Shown piece by piece: positions 54,022-62,306 of a stretch of 64,000 nucleotides of DNA. Position 1 is the stretch's first letter; each line of letters begins with the position of its first letter. The stretch comes from Cardiobacteriaceae bacterium TAE3-ERU3 (GTDB lineage: Bacteria > Pseudomonadota > Gammaproteobacteria > Cardiobacteriales > Cardiobacteriaceae), in contig JAHUUI010000001.1 in the NCBI GenBank assembly GCA_019218315.1, forward strand, positions 355,722 through 419,721. The letters run 5' to 3'. Made by a program: the position numbers and the translations under genes. Under the pieces are notes generated by a model. The model ran no database searches and was not told where the DNA came from. It worked only from the letters and a program-made list of their open reading frames with translations.

Positions 54022-54414
54022 TTAGAGTGTGCGATTCTGATTTTTCAATTGATCGCGAATTTCACGCAGCAACAAAATTTCTTCTGATGGCTGTGCTGGT
54101 GCCTTATCTTCTTCTTTCTTCATGCGCTCACTGAGCTTGTTCATCGGGATCACGACAAACAGATAAATCGCAATAGAAACGAGGAGGAACTTGACCAATG
54201 CAGTGATGATCTGTCCAACTGGGAACAGTACACCGTTCAGCGTAAAGCCAATATCGTCGAAGTTTGGCTCACCGACAGATGCCGCAATCAGTGGATTGAT
54301 GAAGCTATCAACCAGTCCAGTAACAACAGCGCCAAAAGCAGCACCCATGACCACACCAACCGCGAGGTCAATCGCGTTGCCACGTGCAATGAATTTTTTA
54401 AACCCTTGAAGCAT
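54022..54414 (-). CDS. mscL: Large-conductance mechanosensitive channel
   Basis: A 130-residue channel that opens on membrane tension to release solutes after hypo-osmotic shock. The N-terminal FKKFIARGNAIDLAVGVVMG is the pore helix, and the second helix reads VKFLLVSIAIYLFVVIPMNKL. The C-terminal bundle ends ILLLREIRDQLKNQ. The length is typical (E. coli 136). Confidence 0.97.
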   Translation of the reverse strand: MLQGFKKFIARGNAIDLAVGVVMGAAFGAVVTGLVDSFINPLIAASVGEPNFDDIGFTLNGVLFPVGQIITALVKFLLVSIAIYLFVVIPMNKLSERMKKEEDKAPAQPSEEILLLREIRDQLKNQNRTL

Positions 54415-54721
54415 AGTATTTCTTGTCCATTATTAAAAAAAAGAAATATAGCAGTATTCCATGATACTGGCAATAAGTATTACCTAATGATCTGTATCGC
54501 ATATTTTTTATAGATTATTTTCCTAAAATGCTGTTATTACCCCCCAATAATGCACAGATAGATTGACTACAATATTCTGAGTATAAAATTCTTATATAAT
54601 ATCTATTTTTATAAATTTTATGATATGATCGAACAGAGATAGAACATTACTGATGCTTCATTCTCGATGTGTTTCAACAACACATAACCACCTTTGTTTG
54701 ATAATTATTAAGGATCGCTAG
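54415..54721. other. AT-rich gap before ATP-grasp gene
   Basis: The 307-base divergent gap (mscL minus, ATP-grasp plus) holds A/T runs with a TTGACT at 54563-54568, a TATAAA at 54582 and a TATAAT at 54595-54600. None of these pairs is correctly spaced. Promoters for both genes must lie here, but they cannot be fixed. No ORF or repeat was recognised. Confidence 0.35.
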
Positions 54722-56026
54722 ATGTCACAAAAAACCCATATTGGTTTCCTTGGTCCGCAGCCCTATATGAAGGCTGCTATTGATACCATGAATGAACACT
54801 TGGTCGTACATGAACTGAATCCAAAAACTTGGTCTGATGAAGAAATGGACGCCATGGCACAAACCTGCTGCGATGAAGGTATCAGTGCTGTTGCCGGCTT
54901 CGCACAGAAAGATGCATTCCACCATATTCTGATCAATGAACGTTTGGGCAATACTGTGCCATCACGCCTTGCCTTCCTTTATTGCATGAACAAATACCTA
55001 ATGCGGACGCTGGAAGCCAACCCATTCTGGTTTGACTACGTTGATCCGATGAACGAAAGCGATGAAGAAATTATTGCCAAAATTACCGAATGGCCTTTCA
55101 TGCTGAAAAACACTTCGTTGTCCCTTGGTCGTGGTATTTTCAAAATCAAAAATGAAGACGACCTGCGTTCAGTACTGAAGAGCTATCGTGAGGACAAAGA
55201 ACTTCAAGACCTGATTGCCTATCAAAATGCGGAATACATGAAAGGCATTCCTGAAGACAAACTACCTCCAGTGATCCCGCCTTTCATTGCCGAGCATATG
55301 GTCGATATGAATACGGCAGTTGAATACTGCTATGAAGGCTACATTACCGCTGATGGCGAAATCGTACATTATGCGCTCACTGAAGAAGTCTATTTCTCGA
55401 ACCACCAAGCGCTGGGGTATGTCACTCCACCAATCAGCATTGATGCAGATACTGCGGCCAAGATTGAAGCATGGGTTGATGACTATATGGGCCGCTTTGC
55501 TGAGCTGGGCTACGTCGGGCAGTTCTTCAATCTTGAATTCTGGATCATGCCGGATGGCACTATTGCCTTGACTGAGATTAATCCTCGTGCAGCACATAGC
55601 TATCACTACAACTACCTATATTCCTTCGGCAATTCACTGTATGAAGACAACCTCAAGCTCGCAGCAACCGGCAAGCGACTTGAAGAAAAAACGCCGTGGC
55701 AAAAATGGCGTGATGGTGATGATTTCATCTATACCCTGATTATTCTGCTCACTGCGAACAAGACTGGTAAAGTCAGTGATATTCTCGACTATGACTACGT
55801 CCGTCAGCTTGAGGAAGATGAAGGCGTCCTGATTCGCCACACTCGCCAAGCCGATGATGTGCTGACTGAAAACGACATGACAGCCGCAGGCGTGATGTTG
55901 CAGCAAATGTGGGTAACCGGCAAAACCAAGCGCGATGTCATTGCCCGCGAGCATGAAGTCCGTGAAAAAATCTTCCGCGATGCCAACGTAGAAGGCCGCG
56001 ATTACCCGCCGTACTGGTCACTCTAA
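54722..56026 (+). CDS. ATP-grasp ligase-like protein of unknown substrate
   Basis: A 434-residue protein with an ATP-grasp fold. ATP-binding elements are FMLKNTSLSLGRGIFKI (near residue 129, with the phosphate-holding loop) and FNLEFWIMPDGTIALTEINPRAAHS (near 275, with Mg-binding E and the N of the NPR motif). The first 100 residues resemble a preATP-grasp Rossmann domain. Such enzymes ligate a carboxylate to an amine, and dipeptide, carnosine-type and gamma-amino acid ligases are candidates. The gene next to it is IclR, then gabD/gabT-like. Confidence 0.8.
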   Translation: MSQKTHIGFLGPQPYMKAAIDTMNEHLVVHELNPKTWSDEEMDAMAQTCCDEGISAVAGFAQKDAFHHILINERLGNTVPSRLAFLYCMNKYLMRTLEANPFWFDYVDPMNESDEEIIAKITEWPFMLKNTSLSLGRGIFKIKNEDDLRSVLKSYREDKELQDLIAYQNAEYMKGIPEDKLPPVIPPFIAEHMVDMNTAVEYCYEGYITADGEIVHYALTEEVYFSNHQALGYVTPPISIDADTAAKIEAWVDDYMGRFAELGYVGQFFNLEFWIMPDGTIALTEINPRAAHSYHYNYLYSFGNSLYEDNLKLAATGKRLEEKTPWQKWRDGDDFIYTLIILLTANKTGKVSDILDYDYVRQLEEDEGVLIRHTRQADDVLTENDMTAAGVMLQQMWVTGKTKRDVIAREHEVREKIFRDANVEGRDYPPYWSL

Positions 56027-56068
56027 AGAACAACGGGCCAATAGAAATATTGCCCTGCACATGACCAA

Positions 56069-56100
56069 CCCCACCTTTGCCCGGCAAAGGTGGGGTTTTT
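56069..56100. terminator. Terminator after ATP-grasp gene
   Basis: CCCCACCTTTG - CCCGG - CAAAGGTGGGG is an 11-base-pair stem followed by TTTTT. It ends the ATP-grasp transcript and separates it from iclR on the opposite strand. Confidence 0.93.
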
Positions 56101-56125
56101 AACTGCCCATTTTCATAGCTTATTG

Positions 56126-56887
56126 TTAATTGCCCATTAACGAACTATTGAGTTGCGCCGCAATATGCTGCAATGCCTCACCACAGCGCTGCAACTCGTC
56201 CTTGCTTGCTTCATGCTCCAGCATACTCACCGCAATGCCATAGTTACTTCCAGCACCTGCTGTAGACACTGCAACGCCAACACAAAACATACCGGCACGA
56301 ACTTGCCCATTATCAAGTGAGTAGCCAGCTGTGCGTACCATATCGAGTTCTTTGTGCAGCGCGGCTTGATCAGCAACAGCGTGTATTGTCAGCGGTGCAG
56401 GCCATGGATGCTGCTGTAAAAATACTTCGAGAGTGGCACTATCGAAAGTGGCAAGCATTGCCTTACCGGTTGCCGTATAGATGGCTGGTAAGCTCATACC
56501 TAGGCGAAATGTAAACCCCAATGGCGCAAAGCTCTCCCGGCAAGCAAGATAGACGACTTCATCACCTTTGAGCATGGTCAGCGTTAACGTGTATTGTTCC
56601 AGCGCCTGCACGTTTTCCATGACTTCATTGAAGCAAACGACAATATCGCGTTGTAGCGGCACAGCTTGCGCCCATGCAAGTAATTTATGACCCAAACGAT
56701 AGCGATTTGCCGAGTTCCGCGTCAGCCAGCCAAGCTCGGTAAGCGTCTGCAGCAATGCATGCAAGCTGCTTTTTGCCATGCCCAATGCAGCACCAATTTC
56801 ACCTGCATTTGGAGGCTCCACACAGCCCGCAACATAGTCAATCACACGTTCAGCACGTTGAATTGCAGGTACTTTTATGGCATTCAT
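56126..56887 (-). CDS. IclR-family transcriptional regulator
   Basis: A 253-residue regulator. The winged HTH is PPNAGEIGAALGMAKSSLHALL, and the effector domain has GMSLPAIYTATGKAMLATFD, ending in the EHEASKDELQRCGEALQHIA helix. It is divergent from a gabD-like gene across 100 bases that hold a strong promoter and a 22-base palindrome. It therefore probably represses the gabD/gabT-like genes until its ligand appears, for example GABA or a similar acid. Confidence 0.88.
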   Translation of the reverse strand: MNAIKVPAIQRAERVIDYVAGCVEPPNAGEIGAALGMAKSSLHALLQTLTELGWLTRNSANRYRLGHKLLAWAQAVPLQRDIVVCFNEVMENVQALEQYTLTLTMLKGDEVVYLACRESFAPLGFTFRLGMSLPAIYTATGKAMLATFDSATLEVFLQQHPWPAPLTIHAVADQAALHKELDMVRTAGYSLDNGQVRAGMFCVGVAVSTAGAGSNYGIAVSMLEHEASKDELQRCGEALQHIAAQLNSSLMGN

Positions 56888-56911
56888 GCAATTTTATATC
56901 CTTATATTTTC

Positions 56912-56940
56912 TTGACCATACTATCAGTCTAGCTTACTAT
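56912..56940 (+). promoter_or_regulatory. Promoter of the gabD-like gene
   Basis: TTGACC (56912-56917), a 17-base spacer and TACTAT (56935-56940) form a good sigma-70 promoter. The operator palindrome begins at its last base, so bound repressor would block RNA polymerase. Confidence 0.65.
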
Positions 56941-56978
56941 TAGTTCTTTATAAAGAACTAAGTTCATTATTTGGAACT
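56940..56978. promoter_or_regulatory. Palindromic operator for IclR-type regulator
   Basis: A perfect 22-base palindrome (56940-56961) has half-arm TTAGTTCTTTA. Immediately after it, sharing the base at 56961, AGTTC - eight bases - GAACT (56961-56978) forms a second dyad with the same AGTTC/GAACT half-sites. Together they give four half-sites between the -10 and the ribosome-binding site. Confidence 0.65.
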
Positions 56979-56987
56979 GGAGTGCAT

Positions 56988-58433
56988 ATGGTTGACCTTA
57001 AAGACAAGAAACTGTTTCGCGAAGCTTGCTACATCAACGGCAAATGGGTAGAGAGTAAAGAAACCATCGATGTGTTCAATCCCTTTGATGGCAAGCGTAT
57101 TGGCCATATCCCAGCAATGAGCAAGCAAGATATTACACAAGCCATCGACGCTGCCGAAAAAGCACAAAAAGACTGGGCAGCGAAAACGGCTGCTGAGCGT
57201 AGCAAAGTGCTGCGTCGCTGGTTTGAGTTAGTCATGGAACATCAGGACGACCTCGCCAAGTTAATGACCATAGAGCAAGGCAAACCACTCAAGGAAGCTC
57301 AAGGCGAAATCGCCTATGCTGCAAGCTTTATGGAATGGTTTGCCGAAGAAGCCAAGCGTATTTACGGCGATACTATCCCCAACAAAGCGCCGAATACTCG
57401 CATCACGGTAATCAAACAACCCGTCGGCGTATGCGCTGCAATTACTCCATGGAACTTCCCTTCCGCGATGATTACCCGTAAAGCTGCCCCAGCACTCGCA
57501 GCAGGCTGTGCCATGATCGTCAAACCTGCAACCCAGACTCCGTTCAGCGCTTTGGCACTTGCCGAGCTTGCAGAACGCGCTGGCGTTCCAGCTGGTATTT
57601 TCAGCGTCATCACTGGTGAATCTGCACCACTGGGCGAAGCGCTGTGTGAGAGTCAAAAAGTACGCAAGCTGTCCTTCACTGGCTCGACTAAAGTCGGCAG
57701 CATTTTAATGAAGCAATGCGCGGATACGGTCAAGCGACTGTCGATGGAACTCGGCGGCAACGCCCCGTTTATCGTCTTTGACGATGCAGATCTTGACCTC
57801 GCAGTTGACGGCCTGATTGCGAGCAAATACCGCAACGCAGGGCAAACCTGTATTTGCGCCAACCGTATTTATGTTCAAGATAGCGTGTACGACGAGTTTG
57901 TTAGTAAATTTAAAGACGCTGTCGCTAAACTCAACGTTGGTAACGGCCTGGATGACGGCACAGACATCGGTCCACTGATTGACGACAATGCAGTAGAGAA
58001 AGTCTCCAGCCTGATCAAAGACGCACTTGATAAAGGCGCAAACTGCATCGCGGGCGGCAAGGCTGATGAACAAAGCAAACTCACCTTGCAAGCAACTATC
58101 TTGACGGACATCAAAGACAATATGGATATTGCCCATGAAGAAATCTTTGGTCCGGTTACCGCGATCCAGCGCTTTAGCAGCGAAGAAGAAGTCATCAAGC
58201 GCGCCAACGATACTCCATTCGGCCTTGCTTCATATTTTTATAGCGAAGGCGCGCGCCGCTCAATTCGCGTCATGGAAGGATTGGAATACGGCATGGTTGG
58301 GCACAATACCGGCTTAATTTCCAATGAAGTCGCACCGTTTGGTGGCGTCAAGCAATCCGGCTTTGGTCGCGAAGGATCAAAATACGGCATTGATGAATAC
58401 ATCAGCATTAAATACTGCTGTAGTGCGGTGTAA
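56988..58433 (+). CDS. gabD: Succinate-semialdehyde dehydrogenase (GabD-like)
   Basis: About 481 residues from ATG 56988 (CTGGAG upstream). The glutamate general base is in [19 protein letters not shown], and the catalytic cysteine in [14 protein letters not shown]. Cofactor binding is seen in [20 protein letters not shown]. The length matches GabD of NADP-dependent type (482). It oxidises succinate semialdehyde to succinate, pairing with the transaminase 142 bases downstream. A related aldehyde is possible. Confidence 0.87.
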   Translation: MVDLKDKKLFREACYINGKWVESKETIDVFNPFDGKRIGHIPAMSKQDITQAIDAAEKAQKDWAAKTAAERSKVLRRWFELVMEHQDDLAKLMTIEQGKPLKEAQGEIAYAASFMEWFAEEAKRIYGDTIPNKAPNTRITVIKQPVGVCAAITPWNFPSAMITRKAAPALAAGCAMIVKPATQTPFSALALAELAERAGVPAGIFSVITGESAPLGEALCESQKVRKLSFTGSTKVGSILMKQCADTVKRLSMELGGNAPFIVFDDADLDLAVDGLIASKYRNAGQTCICANRIYVQDSVYDEFVSKFKDAVAKLNVGNGLDDGTDIGPLIDDNAVEKVSSLIKDALDKGANCIAGGKADEQSKLTLQATILTDIKDNMDIAHEEIFGPVTAIQRFSSEEEVIKRANDTPFGLASYFYSEGARRSIRVMEGLEYGMVGHNTGLISNEVAPFGGVKQSGFGREGSKYGIDEYISIKYCCSAV

Positions 58434-58449
58434 TTCCCCCACATTATCC

Positions 58450-58557
58450 ATGTATCCATTCAGTAAAAGATGCCCAAGGCAAAGCCAACAGATTATGGAT
58501 GAAGAACTCGAACATTTGAAAGCCGAGCAGCGCCAAGACGCCACTCAGCCAGACTAA
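58450..58557 (+). CDS. Possible 35-residue protein between gabD and gabT
   Basis: An ATG at 58450 opens a 35-codon frame, with PFSKRCPRQSQQ then DEELEHLKAEQRQDATQPD, that ends 18 bases before gabT. It has no clear ribosome-binding site. It could be a small cytosolic protein or spacer DNA; a second ATG at 58495 gives 20 residues. Only conservation in relatives would decide. Confidence 0.25.
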   Translation: MYPFSKRCPRQSQQIMDEELEHLKAEQRQDATQPD

Positions 58558-58575
58558 CTCAAACTGGAGACAAAC

Positions 58576-59844
58576 ATGACAACCAATCAGGCACTACAGC
58601 AGCGCAAAGAAGCCGCCGTTCCACGCGGCCTTGGCATTGCTTTTCCGTTTTACGCCGAAAAAGCTAAAAATGCCGAGTTGTGGGATGTAGAAGGCAATCG
58701 CTACATTGATTTCATCGGTGGTATTTCCGTACTCAATACGGGTCATTCCCACCCAAAGATCACAGCCGCCGTGCATGCGCAAATCGACAAGTTTTCTCAT
58801 ACTGCGGCGCAAATTGCCTGCTATGAAATTTATGTCGAGCTTGCGGAGCGACTCAATGCCGCAGCCCCCGGTAGTACGCCGAAAAAAACCGTGTTTTTCA
58901 ACTCCGGTGCTGAAGCCGTCGAAAACGCAGTGAAAATTGCCCGCGCATATACCGGTCGCCATGGTGTAATAGCCTTTGATGGCGGCTACCACGGTCGTAC
59001 CGTGTTCACGCTCGCACTGACTGGCAAAATGACCCCGTACAAGCAAAAATTTGGGCCAATGCCGGGCGGTATTTTCCGCATTCCTTACCCTGCTGAAGTG
59101 CTGGGCGTCAGTGAAGAAGAGTCGCTCAAAGCGCTGAAAATGCGCTTCAAGACAGATATTGATCCGTCACAAGTGGCCGCAATTATTTTTGAACCAGTGC
59201 AAGGTGAAGGTGGCTTCCATGCCATGAGCCCTGAGTTTGCACAAAAACTGCGCAAAATCTGCGACGAACACGGCATTATGTTGATTTGTGACGAAGTACA
59301 ATCCGGCTTCGGGCGTACCGGCACGCTGTACGCCACTGAGCAACTTGGTATCGAGCCAGACCTGCTCACCACAGCAAAAAGCCTTGCTGGTGGCTATCCA
59401 CTTTCCGGTGTAATCGGCAAAGCCGAAGTCATGGATGCACCAGATCCGGGCGGCTTGGGCGGTACGTACACTGGTAGCCCGATTGCGGTTGCGGCTGCAT
59501 TGGCGGTCATGGACGTATTTGAAGAAGAAAACCTGCTCGAGCGCAGCAAGCAAATCGGTGAACGGATTGCTGCATTCCTGCAAGAACAGAAAGAAAGCGG
59601 CATCAGTATTATTGGTGATATTCGCTATAAAGGTGCGATGCTCGCATTCGACATCATCAATGCTGACGGAGAAGCCGATGCAGACAAGACCAAAGCACTG
59701 ATCGCACATGCTAAAGACAATGGCTTGATGCTTGCCAGCTGCGGTATGTACGGAAACACCATCCGTATCATGGTGCCCCTGACGGTCGAAAATGAAATCC
59801 TTGAAGAAGGGCTGGAAATCATCGCCAAGGCTTTGAATGCTTAA
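58576..59844 (+). CDS. gabT: 4-aminobutyrate (GABA) aminotransferase, class III
   Basis: A 422-residue PLP enzyme. The N-terminal GIAFPFYAEKAKNAELWDVEG and NSGAEAVENAVKIARAYTGR are typical. The PLP lysine lies in LLTTAKSLAGGYPLSGVIG, and the coenzyme aspartate in LICDEVQSGFGRTG. It moves the amino group of GABA, or another omega-amino acid, to 2-oxoglutarate to give the semialdehyde that the upstream dehydrogenase oxidises. A GGAGACAAAC ribosome-binding site precedes the ATG. Confidence 0.9.
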   Translation: MTTNQALQQRKEAAVPRGLGIAFPFYAEKAKNAELWDVEGNRYIDFIGGISVLNTGHSHPKITAAVHAQIDKFSHTAAQIACYEIYVELAERLNAAAPGSTPKKTVFFNSGAEAVENAVKIARAYTGRHGVIAFDGGYHGRTVFTLALTGKMTPYKQKFGPMPGGIFRIPYPAEVLGVSEEESLKALKMRFKTDIDPSQVAAIIFEPVQGEGGFHAMSPEFAQKLRKICDEHGIMLICDEVQSGFGRTGTLYATEQLGIEPDLLTTAKSLAGGYPLSGVIGKAEVMDAPDPGGLGGTYTGSPIAVAAALAVMDVFEEENLLERSKQIGERIAAFLQEQKESGISIIGDIRYKGAMLAFDIINADGEADADKTKALIAHAKDNGLMLASCGMYGNTIRIMVPLTVENEILEEGLEIIAKALNA

Positions 59845-59874
59845 GTCTTGACGGCTTAAATACCCTTTATACCT

Positions 59875-59908
59875 AAAAAAAGCACCGATCTAGCCGGTGC
59901 TTTCTTTG
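59875..59908. terminator. Terminator gabT/permease
   Basis: AAAAAGCACCG - ATCTAGC - CGGTGCTTTCTTT forms a nine-base-pair stem with A and T tracts on both sides. It separates gabT from the convergent permease gene. Confidence 0.85.
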
Positions 59909-59916
59909 CAAAGTAA

Positions 59917-61161
59917 TCAAGGTGCATACGTTGGGACAACACCAAACTGTACGAGGAAATGTGCTGCAATATTGAGTAATCCGAAGAGCATAATAATGGC
60001 GACAGTGACATTGCCGCCCGGCACTCGAAAACCACCATTTCCAAAGCGCTTACGCGCAACATAAACCATCATGGCTGGAATAATTGCCACCCAAATTGTC
60101 GCCGCTAATCCGGCATAGCCAATGGCGCTGACAAATCCATATGGCTTCCATAAGCAGAATAAAAATGGTGGCAAAAATGTCACTGCAGCTGTCTTCGCCT
60201 TATCTTTTGCACCGTTATGCCAACCAAACACATCCGCAATAAAGTCAAATAGCCCCAGTGTGACGCCGAGGAAAGAAGTTGCAATAGCCAAATAACTGAA
60301 TAACGACAGAAACGCCAAAGCATCTGCTGCACGCTCATCACTGGCAACGGTATGGATTAATAAAGAAAGCTGGCCATCAGCAGCGATCACTGGTGCAAAT
60401 GCCGCACGTGAAACGTTACCTTGCACCGCAATCTGCCACAAAATATAGATCACCAATGCAATCAAGCTACCGGCAAGCACTGATATGGCAACCGGCTTGG
60501 CACGCCCGGCAAAGTATTTACGCAAGCTTGGGACATTGCCATGAAAGCCAAAAGAAGCCAATGCCACTGGCAATGCAGGCCAAACATACACCCAGCTACC
60601 GCCCAGATCACCAGTAGCAAACAAATTAGCACTTGAGGTCGTACCAAGCATACCGCCACACGCCATAAAGAACGTCAAAACCATACCGCCAATCAATACA
60701 GCATTAAAGCGCGTCACCCATTGCGTCGAAAACCAAACCAATCCGGCAAGAACGAGAAAGAATAACGTCTGCCCGGCCCAAAATGGCACACTATCTGTAC
60801 CAAGTAGTGAGTTAAGGTTACTGCGCGTTAAATCACCGCCGCCAGCAATATAGGCGTAGGTCAAAATATAGAGCACAAAAGCTAAGGCAAAGCCATTGAG
60901 TGCATGCCAAAACGGCCCCAGCAGATCGCGCACCATCGTGGCAAAGCTTGCCTCTTGCGCATAGTGCATATTCGTCTCAAGAATCAGCAAGCCAGAGGTC
61001 ATCATGCACAGCCAAGTCAGGCTTAACACAATAACTGATGGCAAAAACCATATCCCAGCCATTGCTGTAGGGATAGCAAGCATACCGGCGCCCATAATCG
61101 TACCGGTAATAATCAAAGTACCACCACCAACACGTAGTACAGATGCATTCGGAACTGCCAT
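59917..61161 (-). CDS. Aromatic amino acid permease (HAAAP/ArAAP family)
   Basis: A 414-residue, eleven-helix transporter. The start ATG follows GGAG. GGGTLIITGTIMGAGMLAIPTAMAG is the family's substrate and sodium or proton site, with SFGFHGNVPSLRKYF and FDFIADVFG following, as in TyrP/Mtr. The substrate may be tryptophan, tyrosine or a related amine. It is divergent from a MetR-like gene over a symmetric dyad and lies beside the gabD/gabT-like genes. Confidence 0.85.
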   Translation of the reverse strand: MAVPNASVLRVGGGTLIITGTIMGAGMLAIPTAMAGIWFLPSVIVLSLTWLCMMTSGLLILETNMHYAQEASFATMVRDLLGPFWHALNGFALAFVLYILTYAYIAGGGDLTRSNLNSLLGTDSVPFWAGQTLFFLVLAGLVWFSTQWVTRFNAVLIGGMVLTFFMACGGMLGTTSSANLFATGDLGGSWVYVWPALPVALASFGFHGNVPSLRKYFAGRAKPVAISVLAGSLIALVIYILWQIAVQGNVSRAAFAPVIAADGQLSLLIHTVASDERAADALAFLSLFSYLAIATSFLGVTLGLFDFIADVFGWHNGAKDKAKTAAVTFLPPFLFCLWKPYGFVSAIGYAGLAATIWVAIIPAMMVYVARKRFGNGGFRVPGGNVTVAIIMLFGLLNIAAHFLVQFGVVPTYAP

Positions 61162-61211
61162 ATAAACTCCAAACTATTAATAAAAAGATATTGTAACGTT
61201 TATATTCCTGA

Positions 61212-61251
61212 TTGGCATGCTAATCCTCATACAATTGAGGCATAATGCCAA
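61212..61251. promoter_or_regulatory. Nested dyad between permease and MetR-like genes
   Basis: TTGGCAT (61212-61218) and ATGCCAA (61245-61251) frame an inner CCTCA/TGAGG pair (61225-61240) around almost the same centre. The 118-base gap is divergent, so a shared operator for the LysR protein fits. No match to the E. coli MetR site (TGAA-N5-TTCA) was found at the centre. Confidence 0.45.
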
Positions 61252-61279
61252 ACACCTTAAAATTACAGCAGTAAACGTC

Positions 61280-62167
61280 ATGCTCGAACGACACCACCTT
61301 GCCATTATCCGTGCTGTAGTCGAACACGGCACTTTAACCAAAGCCGCAGAATCGCTATTCCTTACTCAGTCAGCACTCAGCCATACAATCAAGAAAATTG
61401 AAGAGCAGTTGGGTATTGCCTTATGGCACAAAGAAGGCCGACGCTTGCGCTTAACTCAAGCTGGCTGGCGTTTACACGATGTTGCCTGTCGTTTATTGCC
61501 ACAATTTGAATTTGCTGAAGATGAATTACGCGGGTTTGCAGAAGGACGCAGAGGCAGTTTACGCATCGGTATGGAGTGCCATCCTTGCTATCGCTGGCTG
61601 CTCACAGTAGTCAATCCATTTTTGCACGACTGGCCCGAGGTTGATGTTGATGTGAAGCAACAATTCCAATTCCAGGGTATTGCCGCATTGATTAACCATG
61701 AAGTCGATATTCTGATCACCCCCGATCCTGTCCAGAAAGAAGGCTTAATATTTAGCCCTGTATTCGCTTTTGAGCAAAAACTGGTCGTCAGCAAAGATCA
61801 CCCACTCGCGGCGAAAAAAATGATTGAGCCTGACGACCTAACTGACGAAACGCTTTTTTCCTATCCTGTACCGACAGAGCGGCTGGATATCTTTAATCAG
61901 TTTCTGAGGCCTGCAAATGCTTCTGTCGCCAAACACAAAACCATTGAAACCAGCGAAATCATGCTGGAACTGGTTGCTGCTGGACGGGGTGTTGCCGCAT
62001 TACCGGGTTGGCTCGTTGAGCAACAGGCCGCACATATAGAAGTAACCTGCTTACAGTTGGGTAAAAATGGCATTCATAAACACATCCACGTCGGCATCCG
62101 TGAGCAAGATAGCGAGATAGATTATCTATGTGGCTTCATTGAGCTTGCAGGGAAAAGCCAACGGTAA
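61280..62167 (+). CDS. MetR-like LysR-family regulator
   Basis: About 295 residues from ATG 61280; a 21-residue in-frame upstream extension is unlikely. The N-terminal HTH is HGTLTKAAESLFLTQSALSH. Effector-domain blocks GMECHPCYRWLLTVVNPF, FAFEQKLVVSKDHPLA and VPTERLDIFNQFLRP resemble E. coli MetR, which responds to homocysteine. The neighbouring aromatic permease, not met genes, is the likely target, so the gene name MetR is not assigned. Confidence 0.82.
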   Translation: MLERHHLAIIRAVVEHGTLTKAAESLFLTQSALSHTIKKIEEQLGIALWHKEGRRLRLTQAGWRLHDVACRLLPQFEFAEDELRGFAEGRRGSLRIGMECHPCYRWLLTVVNPFLHDWPEVDVDVKQQFQFQGIAALINHEVDILITPDPVQKEGLIFSPVFAFEQKLVVSKDHPLAAKKMIEPDDLTDETLFSYPVPTERLDIFNQFLRPANASVAKHKTIETSEIMLELVAAGRGVAALPGWLVEQQAAHIEVTCLQLGKNGIHKHIHVGIREQDSEIDYLCGFIELAGKSQR

Positions 62168-62256
62168 AGCGTGCTTGTGGGCAAAAATAAATTGGGGATT
62201 ACTTCGATACCATAGCTGCACTACTGATAATATCTACTCGATAGAAATTCATTAAT

Positions 62257-62284
62257 AAAAAGCCCGCAGGATAGCGGGCTTTTT
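62257..62284. terminator. Terminator regulator/LEA-like gene
   Basis: AAAAGCCCGC - AGGATA - GCGGGCTTTT is a perfect stem with flanking A and T, shared by the convergent MetR-like and LEA-like genes. Confidence 0.93.
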
Positions 62285-62306
62285 GGTAGTACTAATCTGA
62301 TATTTA

